Position numbers and translations under genes: made by a program. Below, in pieces: positions 33,728-42,098 of a stretch of DNA of 64,000 bases (position 1 is its first letter; each line of letters opens with the position of its first letter). The notes beneath the pieces were generated by a model. It did no database searches and was not told the origin of the DNA. It saw only the letters and a list, made by a program, of their open reading frames with translations. The DNA comes from Geothermobacter sp964501815 (GTDB taxonomy: Bacteria; Desulfobacterota; Desulfuromonadia; Desulfuromonadales; Geothermobacteraceae), in assembly GCA_964501815.1 (NCBI GenBank), contig CAZCUR010000001.1, positions 1 through 64,000 of the forward strand, written 5' to 3'.

Positions 33728-35778
33728 GACGCAGCAGCCTCATCAGTGCTCTCGTTGCCGGCCATCATGGCCAAAAAGGCCTGGGCGATATCCGGGTCGA
33801 ACTGGGTGCCGGCATGTTCGCGAATTTCGGCGATGGCGACCTCATGACTGAGAGCCTTGCGGTAGGGGCGGTCCGTGGTCATGGCGTCATAGGTGTCGGC
33901 TACCGCAAGGATTTTGGCCTCCAGAAGCATGTCGTTCCCACTGATGCCGTTGGGGTAGCCTTTGCCGTCAAACCGTTCATGGTGCTGCAAGATGATTCCG
34001 CGCACCTGTTCCAAAAAGCGGATCGGTTCCAGAATGCGTACCCCGATAATCGGATGCTGCCTCAGGGTGTGAATGTCGCTCTGGTTGAGTTTTTCGGTTT
34101 TGTGCAGCAGGGATTCGCAAATGCCGATTTTGCCTATGTCGTGGAGAATAGCCGCCTGCTCAATGCGCCTGAGAGTGTCGCTGGGCAGATTGAGGAATTC
34201 CGCCAGTCTCAGGGCGTAGCGTTTGACCCGTTCGGAGTGACCGCGGGTATAGGCGTCACTGGCCTCCACGGCCGAGACCAGGGCTTGCACGGTGCTGAGA
34301 TAGGTTTTTTCCTGTTCTTCGTAAAGGCGGGCATTCCGGATGGCGACACTGGCCTGGGCGGCGATAGTGGCCAGCAGCTCGAGATCCTCCTGGTTGAAGG
34401 CCTGGCCGTCCCGGCGGTTGGCGATGGTCATGGTGCCGATAATGTCATCGCCACAGTTCAAGGGGGCGCAGATAACCGTTTCGCGCGAAAAGCCGAGGCG
34501 GCTGACGCGACTGAACTCGCGCGCCTCCTCGATGTTTTCGATCAGCAGAGGCTGGCGGTTGCGAATCACCCACTGGGAGACTCCGCCCGGTTTGATGGGG
34601 ATACGCGTACCGCGGTCAATGTGGTCCGGGATCCCCTCGGCGGCACCGATGGTCAGGGTCCAGGAGTCTTCATCCAGCAGGAGGATATATCCGATCCGCG
34701 CCTTGAGGGTATTGACGGTTTCATGGACCAGCAGCGTGAACAGACGTTCCAGATCCATGATCGCGTTGATATCCAGTCCCAGGCGATGCAGGGTCTGGAG
34801 CCGGTTGACGGCGACCTGGAGGGTGGTGTTGCGCTCTTCCAGTTCGCTGGCCAGATCGGCGATCTTGTAGTTGGCCTCCTCAATCTCCTCGATACGCTCT
34901 TCCAGGGTGATATTGAGGTGTTCAATCTCCTTGAGCCGGTCCTCAAGGGTTTTGTTCATGGTGCGGATTTCTTCATGGTGCGCAAGCTTTTCCTGCGCAA
35001 CCGCAACCTCGCGTTCCTGGGCGACCGTGCGCTCGATCAACTGCCGCAAACGATCGACCATCAGGTTGAATTTATCCGAGAGATAGGCCATCTCCCGGGA
35101 ACTTGTCTCCTGAAGATGGGCGGCTTCAAAGTCCCCGTCTTCAACCCTGCGCATCGCTTCAGTCAGGCGGCGCAGAGGCCGGTCGACATAGAAGAGGACA
35201 AAGATGCCCAGCGCGATGATCATGGCGCCCATCATGGCCAGAGATGACAGGAAGGTGGCCTGCTTGCCCTTTTCCTGAAGGGCGGTCATGGCGTCCAGCG
35301 CGAGATGAACGCTGAGCACTCCGAGAACTTCGGCTTTGGAACCATGGCACCTGTAACAGACCGGACCGTTTTTGATCGGCACCAGCGTGGTGTGGACTTC
35401 CCGTCCACCTGTCTGGCTGATGTAGGAGTAGTTGCGGGAACGGTAGGCGAGAAGATCTTCCCCCGAAATCAGGTCGCCGGTTTCCTCGACCTGGGATGAA
35501 ATCAGGATCCGTCCTGTTTCATCAAAAATACGGATGGTGTCGATACTCGGCTCTTTGCTGATCCGGAGCAGGTCCGCCGCGACGTCCTTCTGCTGGCCGG
35601 CGGCCATGTTGGTGATGATGCTGTTGCGGATGGTTTCGCCCAGGGTGTGGCCGCTCTGGTCGGCAAAGCGGTACAAAATGGACCGCTGGGTTTCCAGGTT
35701 GACCCAGAGAGTGAGGCCGACAGTCAGGGCGAGAATGGCACCTGTCAGGCCGAGGATTTTGACTTTGAGAGAATTCAC
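33724..35778 (-). CDS. HD-GYP phosphodiesterase with predicted extracytoplasmic heme-c sensor and GAF domain
   Basis: Predicted to hydrolyse cyclic di-GMP. In the 684 residues: TM1 about 9-26, a periplasmic domain 27-176, TM2 177-198, HAMP about 199-250, a long coiled coil to about 325, GAF 330-485 and HD-GYP 495-675. HDIGK (546-550) and HHERFDGKGYP (599-609) are intact. The periplasmic domain contains VCYRCHG (CxxCH at 141-145), the covalent heme-c attachment motif, just before a SVHLALD strand as in the c-heme sensor domains of Geobacter relatives. The start is GTG 35778. First gene of a two-gene minus-strand unit with the diguanylate cyclase. Confidence 0.93.
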   Translation of the reverse strand: MNSLKVKILGLTGAILALTVGLTLWVNLETQRSILYRFADQSGHTLGETIRNSIITNMAAGQQKDVAADLLRISKEPSIDTIRIFDETGRILISSQVEETGDLISGEDLLAYRSRNYSYISQTGGREVHTTLVPIKNGPVCYRCHGSKAEVLGVLSVHLALDAMTALQEKGKQATFLSSLAMMGAMIIALGIFVLFYVDRPLRRLTEAMRRVEDGDFEAAHLQETSSREMAYLSDKFNLMVDRLRQLIERTVAQEREVAVAQEKLAHHEEIRTMNKTLEDRLKEIEHLNITLEERIEEIEEANYKIADLASELEERNTTLQVAVNRLQTLHRLGLDINAIMDLERLFTLLVHETVNTLKARIGYILLLDEDSWTLTIGAAEGIPDHIDRGTRIPIKPGGVSQWVIRNRQPLLIENIEEAREFSRVSRLGFSRETVICAPLNCGDDIIGTMTIANRRDGQAFNQEDLELLATIAAQASVAIRNARLYEEQEKTYLSTVQALVSAVEASDAYTRGHSERVKRYALRLAEFLNLPSDTLRRIEQAAILHDIGKIGICESLLHKTEKLNQSDIHTLRQHPIIGVRILEPIRFLEQVRGIILQHHERFDGKGYPNGISGNDMLLEAKILAVADTYDAMTTDRPYRKALSHEVAIAEIREHAGTQFDPDIAQAFLAMMAGNESTDEAAAS

Positions 35779-36034
35779 ACCAGCGTCCCGTTCCGGACGG
35801 CCTTCAGACCAAGTCCGGTGTTATCCCCATATCATTGTGAAATGCCCAATCCTGCTCCGGCACCGTGTCCGGTTCCGCCATGCGGCCCGTTGGCGGAAAA
35901 GGCCGCAATTCCTTGGACTTTTCCGCGGTTGACAGGGCGGGCGGGGCTGACGGAGAATGCAGCCTCTCCGCTTGAGCTGCGGAAATTTGCAATTAATCTG
36001 CCATATTGGTCAAGTTTTAATATTAGGAATTTTT
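35779..36034. other. Divergent intergenic region, no certain element
   Basis: About 256 bases separate the HD-GYP gene (minus) from the DUF2065 gene (plus). It must hold promoters for both. The last 50 bases are AT-rich, with a -10-like TAATAT at 36018-36023, but no -35 is convincing on either strand. No RNA gene or repeat was recognised. Confidence 0.5.
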
Positions 36035-36220
36035 ATGGAATTACTGTTCATTGGTTTGGGACTCGTTCTGGTGTTTGAAGGCATCCCCTGGTTTGCGTCG
36101 CCGGCGGCCATGCGGAGATTTGTGCTGCAGCTGGCCGGTTTGCCGGATGCCTCACTGAGGCTTGCAGGTCTCTGCAGTATGCTGGCGGGGCTGGGTGTCA
36201 TCTGGCTGGTGCGCGGTTAG
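36035..36220 (+). CDS. DUF2065 (YjeT-like) inner-membrane protein
   Basis: A 61-residue protein with two hydrophobic segments (about 3-17 and 43-59) around FEGIPWFASPAAMRR, the hallmark of DUF2065/YjeT proteins, which have no settled function. A modest AGGA site lies upstream of ATG 36035, in an AT-rich leader. In other proteobacteria it sits near hflK-hflC; here it precedes queA by 135 bases of non-coding DNA holding only short inverted repeats. Confidence 0.85.
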   Translation: MELLFIGLGLVLVFEGIPWFASPAAMRRFVLQLAGLPDASLRLAGLCSMLAGLGVIWLVRG

Positions 36221-36355
36221 CCGGTTGTTGACTAAACCATGGCTCTGTGGTTTGCTTAGCCCCCTTGCAGTTGGGGGACAGATGCCTTTGGAACAGGGCC
36301 TGAATTCAATTGGCCGGGGCAGGCCAGAGTTCCTGACGACGCGTTGTCTTTTGGT

Positions 36356-37390
36356 ATGGATATCGAACTTTTCGACTACCAGCTTCCGGAAGAGCTGATT
36401 GCCCAGGAACCCTCACCTCGCAGGGACGGGGCCAGGATGATGGTGGTCAATCGGAGCACGGGAGCTCTGGAACATCGTTTCTTCCGTGACTTTCCCGAGC
36501 TGGTCGGTGAGCGGGACTGTCTGGTCCTCAATGATACGCGTGTCATTCCGGCGCGCCTGATGGGAACCAAGGAGACGGGCGGCAAGGTTGAAGTCCTGCT
36601 TGTCCGTCCTGTAGACGCTGAAGACCGCTTGTGGCTGTGTATGACCCGCGCATCGAAGCCGCCGCGCACCGGCCAGACCATCCTGTTTGCCGAGGGGCTT
36701 TCCGGGGTCATCACCGCCGACCGGGGTGACGGTTTCAGGGTGGTTCGATTTGACTGTGACGCCGACTTCCGCTCGGTACTGGAACGCATCGGTTCGCTGC
36801 CCTTGCCCCCCTACATCCGGCGTCAGCCGGACAGGGCCGACCGGGAGCGCTACCAGACCATTGTTGCCCGCCGGGAGGGGGCCGTGGCGGCTCCCACGGC
36901 CGGCCTGCACTTTACCCGGGATGTTCTCGAACAGGTACAGCGTCGCGGGTGCCGGGTCTGCACCTTGACCCTGCATGTCGGACTGGGAACCTTCCTGCCG
37001 GTGCGCACGCGGGATATCCGGCAGCACCGTATGCACGCAGAGACGTACGAGGTTCCCGAAGAGACGGCCCGGACGGTTGAGGAGACCCGGGAAAAGGGCG
37101 GGCGGGTCATTGCCGTCGGCACGACCGTAACCAGGGTTCTTGAACATGTGGCCCTCAAGCATGGTGCTGTGGTCCCTTCCCGCGGGGAGAGCGACCTGTT
37201 TATCTATCCAGGTTTTACCTTCAGGGCGGTGGATGTGCTGTTGACCAACTTTCATTTGCCCAAATCGACCCTGCTGATGCTGGTGTCCGCCTTTGCCGGC
37301 AGGGAAACCATTCTTCGTGCCTACGCGCAGGCCGTCGCCGAACGCTATCGGTTTTTCAGTTACGGTGACTGCATGCTGCTGCATTCGTGA
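36356..37390 (+). CDS. queA: S-adenosylmethionine:tRNA ribosyltransferase-isomerase
   Basis: Transfers and isomerises the ribosyl group of SAM onto 7-aminomethyl-7-deazaguanine in tRNA to give epoxyqueuosine. The 344 residues carry FDYQLPEELIAQEP at the start, LVLNDTRVIPARL, APTAGLHFT near the middle and a C-terminal TNFHLPKSTLLMLVSAFAG. The start is ATG 36356 with no good ribosome site (TTG 36344 is an alternative). It precedes tgt by six bases; Tgt acts before QueA in the pathway. Confidence 0.96.
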   Translation: MDIELFDYQLPEELIAQEPSPRRDGARMMVVNRSTGALEHRFFRDFPELVGERDCLVLNDTRVIPARLMGTKETGGKVEVLLVRPVDAEDRLWLCMTRASKPPRTGQTILFAEGLSGVITADRGDGFRVVRFDCDADFRSVLERIGSLPLPPYIRRQPDRADRERYQTIVARREGAVAAPTAGLHFTRDVLEQVQRRGCRVCTLTLHVGLGTFLPVRTRDIRQHRMHAETYEVPEETARTVEETREKGGRVIAVGTTVTRVLEHVALKHGAVVPSRGESDLFIYPGFTFRAVDVLLTNFHLPKSTLLMLVSAFAGRETILRAYAQAVAERYRFFSYGDCMLLHS

Positions 37391-37396
37391 ATCGTG

Positions 37397-38518
37397 ATGA
37401 TCCGTCCAGGTTTTGAACTTCTGGCCCAGGACAAGGGGACGGCCGCCAGACGGGGGCGTTTGCACACCCGCCGCGGCACGGTGGAAACGCCTGTTTTCAT
37501 GCCGGTCGGGACTCAGGCCACCGTCAAGGGAATGCTCCCCGAGACTCTGGTCCAGATTGGCGCCCAGATTCTTCTCGGCAATACCTACCACCTCTATCTG
37601 CGTCCCGGACACGAGCTGGTGAAACAGCTTGGCGGCCTGCACCGGTTTATGAACTGGTCGGGGCCGATTCTGACCGACAGCGGCGGTTTTCAGGTTTTCA
37701 GTCTTGGAGAACTGCGCAAAATCGATGAAGACGGGGTGACCTTTCAGTCCCACATCGACGGCAGTCGCCATCGGTTGACACCCGAGTCCTCCATCGAGAT
37801 TCAACAGGCTTTGGGCGCCGATATCGTCATGGCCTTTGACGAGTGCATCCCCTGGCCGGCAGAGCGCAGCTATGTTGCCGAATCAACGGCGCGTTCGGGG
37901 CGTTGGGCGAGGCGCTGCCGTCAGGCGCACCGTCGGGACGGATCCGCCCTGTTCGGAATCGTCCAGGGGGGGATGGATATGGATCTGCGGCGCGCCAGCG
38001 CCGAGGAACTGATGGCCATCGGGTTTGACGGCTATGCCCTCGGCGGGCTGTCGGTCGGCGAAGAGACCGAACAGATGTACGACATCATGGCCCAGGCCCT
38101 GCCTCTGCTGCCGGCCGACCAGCCCCGGTATGTGATGGGGGTTGGCACGCCTGAAAACCTGATTGAAGGCATTGCCCGGGGCGCCGACATGTTTGACTGC
38201 GTCATGCCCACCCGCAATGCCCGTAACGGGGTCCTGTTTACCAGTTTCGGTCGCATCAGCATTAAGCAGGCCCGTTACCGGGATGATGACGGGCCTGTCG
38301 ACCCGGCCTGCACCTGCTATGTTTGCCGGCATTACAGCCGCGCCTACCTGCGGCATTTGTTTCAGGCCAATGAAATTCTTTCATCGGTATTGAACACACA
38401 CCACAATCTGCACTATTATCTGCACCTAATGGCTGAAGCCCGGCAGGCTCTTGAGGAAGGACGGTTTGCGGCCTTCCGCCGGGAATTCTACCAACGACGC
38501 GAACAGGTTTCGGCCTGA
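37397..38518 (+). CDS. tgt: tRNA-guanine transglycosylase
   Basis: Exchanges guanine-34 for preQ1 in GUN-anticodon tRNAs. The 373 residues show PVGTQATVKG, GNTYHLYLRPG, the catalytic-Asp region LTDSGGFQVFSL, the second Asp in FDCVMPTRNARNG, and the zinc site CTCYVCRHY with a downstream His. ATG 37397 is chosen over the adjacent GTG 37394. It forms queA-tgt-yajC-secD-secF, a widely conserved order. Confidence 0.97.
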   Translation: MIRPGFELLAQDKGTAARRGRLHTRRGTVETPVFMPVGTQATVKGMLPETLVQIGAQILLGNTYHLYLRPGHELVKQLGGLHRFMNWSGPILTDSGGFQVFSLGELRKIDEDGVTFQSHIDGSRHRLTPESSIEIQQALGADIVMAFDECIPWPAERSYVAESTARSGRWARRCRQAHRRDGSALFGIVQGGMDMDLRRASAEELMAIGFDGYALGGLSVGEETEQMYDIMAQALPLLPADQPRYVMGVGTPENLIEGIARGADMFDCVMPTRNARNGVLFTSFGRISIKQARYRDDDGPVDPACTCYVCRHYSRAYLRHLFQANEILSSVLNTHHNLHYYLHLMAEARQALEEGRFAAFRREFYQRREQVSA

Positions 38519-38550
38519 CCCGGATCTAACGACCCATCAAGGAGGATTTC

Positions 38551-38874
38551 ATGGTTTCAACGGCTTTTGCCATGGCGGCCAACGGTGGTGCCGCTCAATC
38601 CCAGCAGAACCCCTACAGCGGTATCATCATGCTGGTCATCATGTTCGCCATCTTCTACTTTTTGCTGATTCGTCCCCAGCAGAAGAGGGCGAAAAAGCAT
38701 CGTGAACTGGTGGAAAACCTGAAGGTAGGGGATCAGGTCACCACCGCCGGCGGCATTCACGGAAAAATCAGTGCTCTGGCCGACGATGTCGTCACCCTGG
38801 AAATTTCCCAGGGAGTCAAGGTGAAATTCAACCGCAGTTCCATCGTTGGCGTCGCTGGCCAGAACAACGACTGA
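38551..38874 (+). CDS. yajC: Preprotein translocase subunit YajC
   Basis: Small accessory subunit of the SecDF-YajC complex. The 107 residues have an Ala-rich N-terminus, one membrane helix (about 24-40) ending in FLLIRPQQKR, then a cytoplasmic domain with VGDQVTTAGGIHG and VKFNRSSI. AAGGAGG precedes ATG 38551. The gene is 32 bases after tgt. Confidence 0.96.
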   Translation: MVSTAFAMAANGGAAQSQQNPYSGIIMLVIMFAIFYFLLIRPQQKRAKKHRELVENLKVGDQVTTAGGIHGKISALADDVVTLEISQGVKVKFNRSSIVGVAGQNND

Positions 38875-38896
38875 GGCTGCGGCCCGGCTGCTTTAA

Positions 38897-38916
38897 GGCC
38901 CCCGAATTCGGGGGCC
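38897..38916 (+). terminator. Hairpin between yajC and secD
   Basis: A perfect 8-bp GGCCCCCG/CGGGGGCC stem with an AATT loop and no T tract. It may modulate the yajC:secD ratio rather than stop transcription. Confidence 0.4.
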
Positions 38917-38947
38917 GATTGCATTTCCGAAAGGAGTTTTAACGGCT

Positions 38948-40549
38948 ATGTCCAAGAGTTTGAAGTGGCGGGGACTTGTGGTCCTTTTCTGCCTTGTGCT
39001 GGCGGTTGCCGCCCTGGCACCGACACTGGTCGGCCGCGACAATCTGCCCGGCTGGTGGCCCGAAACCTTCGCTCCCATCCAGAAGGGGCTTGACCTGCAG
39101 GGGGGGATGCACCTGGTTCTGGGGGTCGATGTCGACAAGGCCGTGGAGGCCCGAATCGACACTCTGGTCGATCAGGTCGAAGGGCTTTTGCGCGAAAAGG
39201 ACATTATTTACAAGCGGGTTGAGCGTCAGGGTGAGGATCAGCTGGCCGTTATCGTCTATGATGATGAGGCTTCGCGACAGGTCGATGCCCTGATGCAGGA
39301 GAATTTCCCCAGTCTTGAGACGCTGACCCTGACCACGGAAGGGGCCTATATCCAGAAACACTACCGCCTCAGCGACCAGGAGGTCGCCGCCATCCGGGAT
39401 TATGCCATTCGCCAGGCGCTGGAAACCCTGCGCAACCGGGTCGACGAGTTCGGCGTTTCGGAGCCGACCCTGCAGATGCAGAGCGGCAACCGTATTCTGG
39501 TGCAGTTGCCCGGCATCAAGGATCCCGAACGGGCCATTTCCCTGTTGGGGCAGACCGCCCGTCTCGAATTCAAGATGGTGCTGGATGATGTCAATCCCCA
39601 GGAGGCGCTTAAGGGGAACCTGCCGCGAGGCGCCCAGGTCCTTTACCTGCGCAATGTCAATCGGCAGACCGGTGCGGTGACCGAAACCCCGATTGTGGTT
39701 GAAAGCAAGGCGGTCATGACCGGCGATCTGCTTTCCAACGCCGCGGTACGTATCGACACCCGGTTCAACGAACCCTATGTCGCCATTGAATTCAACTCCA
39801 TCGGGGCCAAACGGTTCGATCAGATTACCGCAGCCAATGTCGGCCGGCGCATGGCGATCGTTCTCGACGACACGGTTTACTCCGCCCCGGTTATCCGCGA
39901 GCGCATCTCCGGTGGCAGCGCCCAGATAAGCGGCAGCTTTACCGAACAGGAGGCGACCGATCTCGCCATTGTCCTGCGCGCCGGTTCGCTGCCGGCGCCG
40001 GTGAAGATTCTTGAAGACCGGACCGTCGGCCCCTCCCTCGGCAAAGACTCCATCGACAAGGGGCGTTTGTCGATTATCATCGGCGGTCTGCTGGTGCTGC
40101 TGGCGATGATGGTCTATTACCGGCTTTCCGGTGTGATTGCCAACGTGGCGCTGGTTTTGAACGTTGTTTTCATCCTCGCGCTTCTGGCCTTGTTCAAGGC
40201 GACTCTGACCCTGCCCGGTATTGCGGGTATCGTGCTGACGGTTGGTATGGCGGTTGATGCCAACGTGCTGATTTTTGAGCGTATCCGCGAGGAGCTGCGT
40301 CTGGGCAAAAGTGCGCGTGCGGCCATTGATGCCGGTTACGGCAAGGCCTTTTTGACCATCGTCGATGCCAACATCACCACCCTGATCGCGGCCCTGGTCC
40401 TGTTTCAGTTCGGTACCGGGCCGGTCAAGGGCTTTGCCGTCACCCTGTCCATAGGCATCCTTGCGTCGATGTTCACGGCCATTTATGTCACCCGGCTGAT
40501 TTACGATTTCTTCCTTGACCGCCGCCAGGTCAAGCAGCTGAGTATCTAA
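38948..40549 (+). CDS. secD: Protein translocase subunit SecD
   Basis: Uses proton-motive force to pull secreted proteins across the membrane from the periplasmic side. In the 533 residues an N-terminal helix (about 9-27) precedes the large periplasmic P1 domain with GLDLQGGMHLVLGVDVD. Five C-terminal helices follow, with the SecD/SecF signatures GIVLTVGMAVDANVLIFERI and a conserved TLSIGILASMFTA. The start is ATG 38948 behind AAAGGAG. secF follows after 11 bases. Confidence 0.97.
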   Translation: MSKSLKWRGLVVLFCLVLAVAALAPTLVGRDNLPGWWPETFAPIQKGLDLQGGMHLVLGVDVDKAVEARIDTLVDQVEGLLREKDIIYKRVERQGEDQLAVIVYDDEASRQVDALMQENFPSLETLTLTTEGAYIQKHYRLSDQEVAAIRDYAIRQALETLRNRVDEFGVSEPTLQMQSGNRILVQLPGIKDPERAISLLGQTARLEFKMVLDDVNPQEALKGNLPRGAQVLYLRNVNRQTGAVTETPIVVESKAVMTGDLLSNAAVRIDTRFNEPYVAIEFNSIGAKRFDQITAANVGRRMAIVLDDTVYSAPVIRERISGGSAQISGSFTEQEATDLAIVLRAGSLPAPVKILEDRTVGPSLGKDSIDKGRLSIIIGGLLVLLAMMVYYRLSGVIANVALVLNVVFILALLALFKATLTLPGIAGIVLTVGMAVDANVLIFERIREELRLGKSARAAIDAGYGKAFLTIVDANITTLIAALVLFQFGTGPVKGFAVTLSIGILASMFTAIYVTRLIYDFFLDRRQVKQLSI

Positions 40550-40560
40550 AGGAGGCGGCG

Positions 40561-41493
40561 ATGCAACTTGTCAAACCGGATATCAATATCGATTTCGTCG
40601 GGCGGCGCAAGCTCGCTTTCGGACTGTCCATCGTTCTGATCCTGATCGGTCTGGTTTCCCTGGTCATCAAGGGGGGCCCCAACTACGGTATTGACTTTGC
40701 CGGCGGCACCCTGGTGCAGGTGAAGTTTGCCGAGACCACGACAGCGGCCGATATCAAGGAAGCCCTGGCACCGCTGAACCTCGGCGGGGTCGTGGTGCAG
40801 CAGTTCGGGGACGATGCCAACGAGTTTCTCATCCGCGCCCAGGCCACCAGCAGCGAGCTCAAAGGATTGGGAAAAAAGGTCCAGGAGGTTCTTGAGGGCA
40901 AGTATGGCGCCGGCAAGGTGGAAATCCGCCGGACGGAGATGGTCGGGCCGCAGGTGGGCAAGGATCTGCGGCAGAAAGGGCTCAAGGCGGTCGCTTTTGC
41001 CATGGTCGCCATCCTCATCTACATCACCCTGAGATTCGAGTTCCGCTTTGCCGTGGGGGCCGTGCTCGCCCTGGCCCACGATGTCCTGATTACCCTCGGG
41101 GCCTTTTCCGTCTTCAACAAGGAGATCGACCTGCCGATTATCGCCGCCTTTCTGGCCATTATCGGCTACTCCCTCAATGACACCATCATTGTCTATGACC
41201 GCATTCGCGAAAACATGGGACGCTATCACAAGGAGAGCTTCCCGGTCATTGTCAACCGCAGTGTCAACGAGACGCTTTCGCGGACCATTCTGACCTCGGG
41301 CACCACCCTGCTGGTGATTGTCGCCTTGTTCCTTTTCGGTGGCGGCGTCATTCACAATTTCGCCTTCGCCCTGTTGGTCGGTGTTCTGGTCGGGACCTAC
41401 TCGTCGATCTTTGTCGCCAGTCCGCTTGTTATTCTCTGGCAGGACCTGAAAAAGAACCGCACCAAAGTCAAGGCGGCTGGAGGGAAAGCCTGA
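40561..41493 (+). CDS. secF: Protein translocase subunit SecF
   Basis: Partner of SecD. The 310 residues have an N-terminal helix, a periplasmic domain with NYGIDFAGGTLVQV, and five C-terminal helices with LAIIGYSLNDTIIVYDRIREN and the SRTILTSGTTLLVI segment. AAAGGAGGCG lies upstream of ATG 40561. Its stop overlaps the next start (TGATG). Confidence 0.97.
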   Translation: MQLVKPDINIDFVGRRKLAFGLSIVLILIGLVSLVIKGGPNYGIDFAGGTLVQVKFAETTTAADIKEALAPLNLGGVVVQQFGDDANEFLIRAQATSSELKGLGKKVQEVLEGKYGAGKVEIRRTEMVGPQVGKDLRQKGLKAVAFAMVAILIYITLRFEFRFAVGAVLALAHDVLITLGAFSVFNKEIDLPIIAAFLAIIGYSLNDTIIVYDRIRENMGRYHKESFPVIVNRSVNETLSRTILTSGTTLLVIVALFLFGGGVIHNFAFALLVGVLVGTYSSIFVASPLVILWQDLKKNRTKVKAAGGKA

Positions 41494-42098
41494 TGAAAGG
41501 ACGTGAAACGGCTGTATTCACCGTCATTGCCTTTATCGTCGGCCTGCTGGTCGGGTTCATGATCGGAACCCGGGTCGGCGGTCCCGCTCCATCGGTCCAG
41601 ACGCCCCCCGTGACATCAGCGCCGCCGGTGGTCAATCACCAGGACACCATCCGACGCCTGGAAGAGCTGTTGAAACAAGAACCGGACAATCGCAATGCCT
41701 GGGTCCAGCTCGGCAACGCCTACTTTGACAGCAAACAGCCGGTTAAGGCCATTGAGGCGTACGGCAAGGCTCTTGAGCTCGACCCGAACGATGCCAATGT
41801 TCTCACCGACCAGGGCGTGATGTTCCGGCAGATGGGGTGGTATGACAAGGCGGTGGCCAACTTCGAAAAGGCTGCCAAAATCGACCCGAACCACCTGCAG
41901 AGTCTGTACAACCTTGGTATCGTCTACCGCTACGATTTGCAGGATTTCCCCAACGCTACCAGGGTTTGGGAGGAATACCTCAAACGTAATCCGTCCGGGC
42001 CCGGGGCTGAGCAGGTCCGCCGGGAGCTGGAATTTCTCAAAAACCATCCGCCGATTCCGGCCGGTCAGTCTGGCGCCCAGAAACAGCAGGGGCAGTGA
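41493..42098 (+). CDS. Membrane-anchored TPR protein
   Basis: A 201-residue protein with one N-terminal helix (about 7-25, with GLLVGFMIG), a Pro-rich linker (30-48) and three tetratricopeptide repeats (about 65-165; NAWVQLGNAYFD, NVLTDQGVMFRQ and LQSLYNLGIVYR openings). It ends in a Gln-rich tail. It is probably anchored in the inner membrane with TPRs in the periplasm. It overlaps secF by one base and the next gene by four. A scaffold role near the Sec machinery is inference from position only. Confidence 0.8.
   Translation: MKGRETAVFTVIAFIVGLLVGFMIGTRVGGPAPSVQTPPVTSAPPVVNHQDTIRRLEELLKQEPDNRNAWVQLGNAYFDSKQPVKAIEAYGKALELDPNDANVLTDQGVMFRQMGWYDKAVANFEKAAKIDPNHLQSLYNLGIVYRYDLQDFPNATRVWEEYLKRNPSGPGAEQVRRELEFLKNHPPIPAGQSGAQKQQGQ

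Noticed and set aside
36221..36355. RNA element or terminator between the DUF2065 gene and queA
   Set aside because: Two short inverted repeats (AAACCA/TGGTTT and CCCCC/GGGGG) are present, but there is no T tract, no convincing promoter and no known RNA motif.
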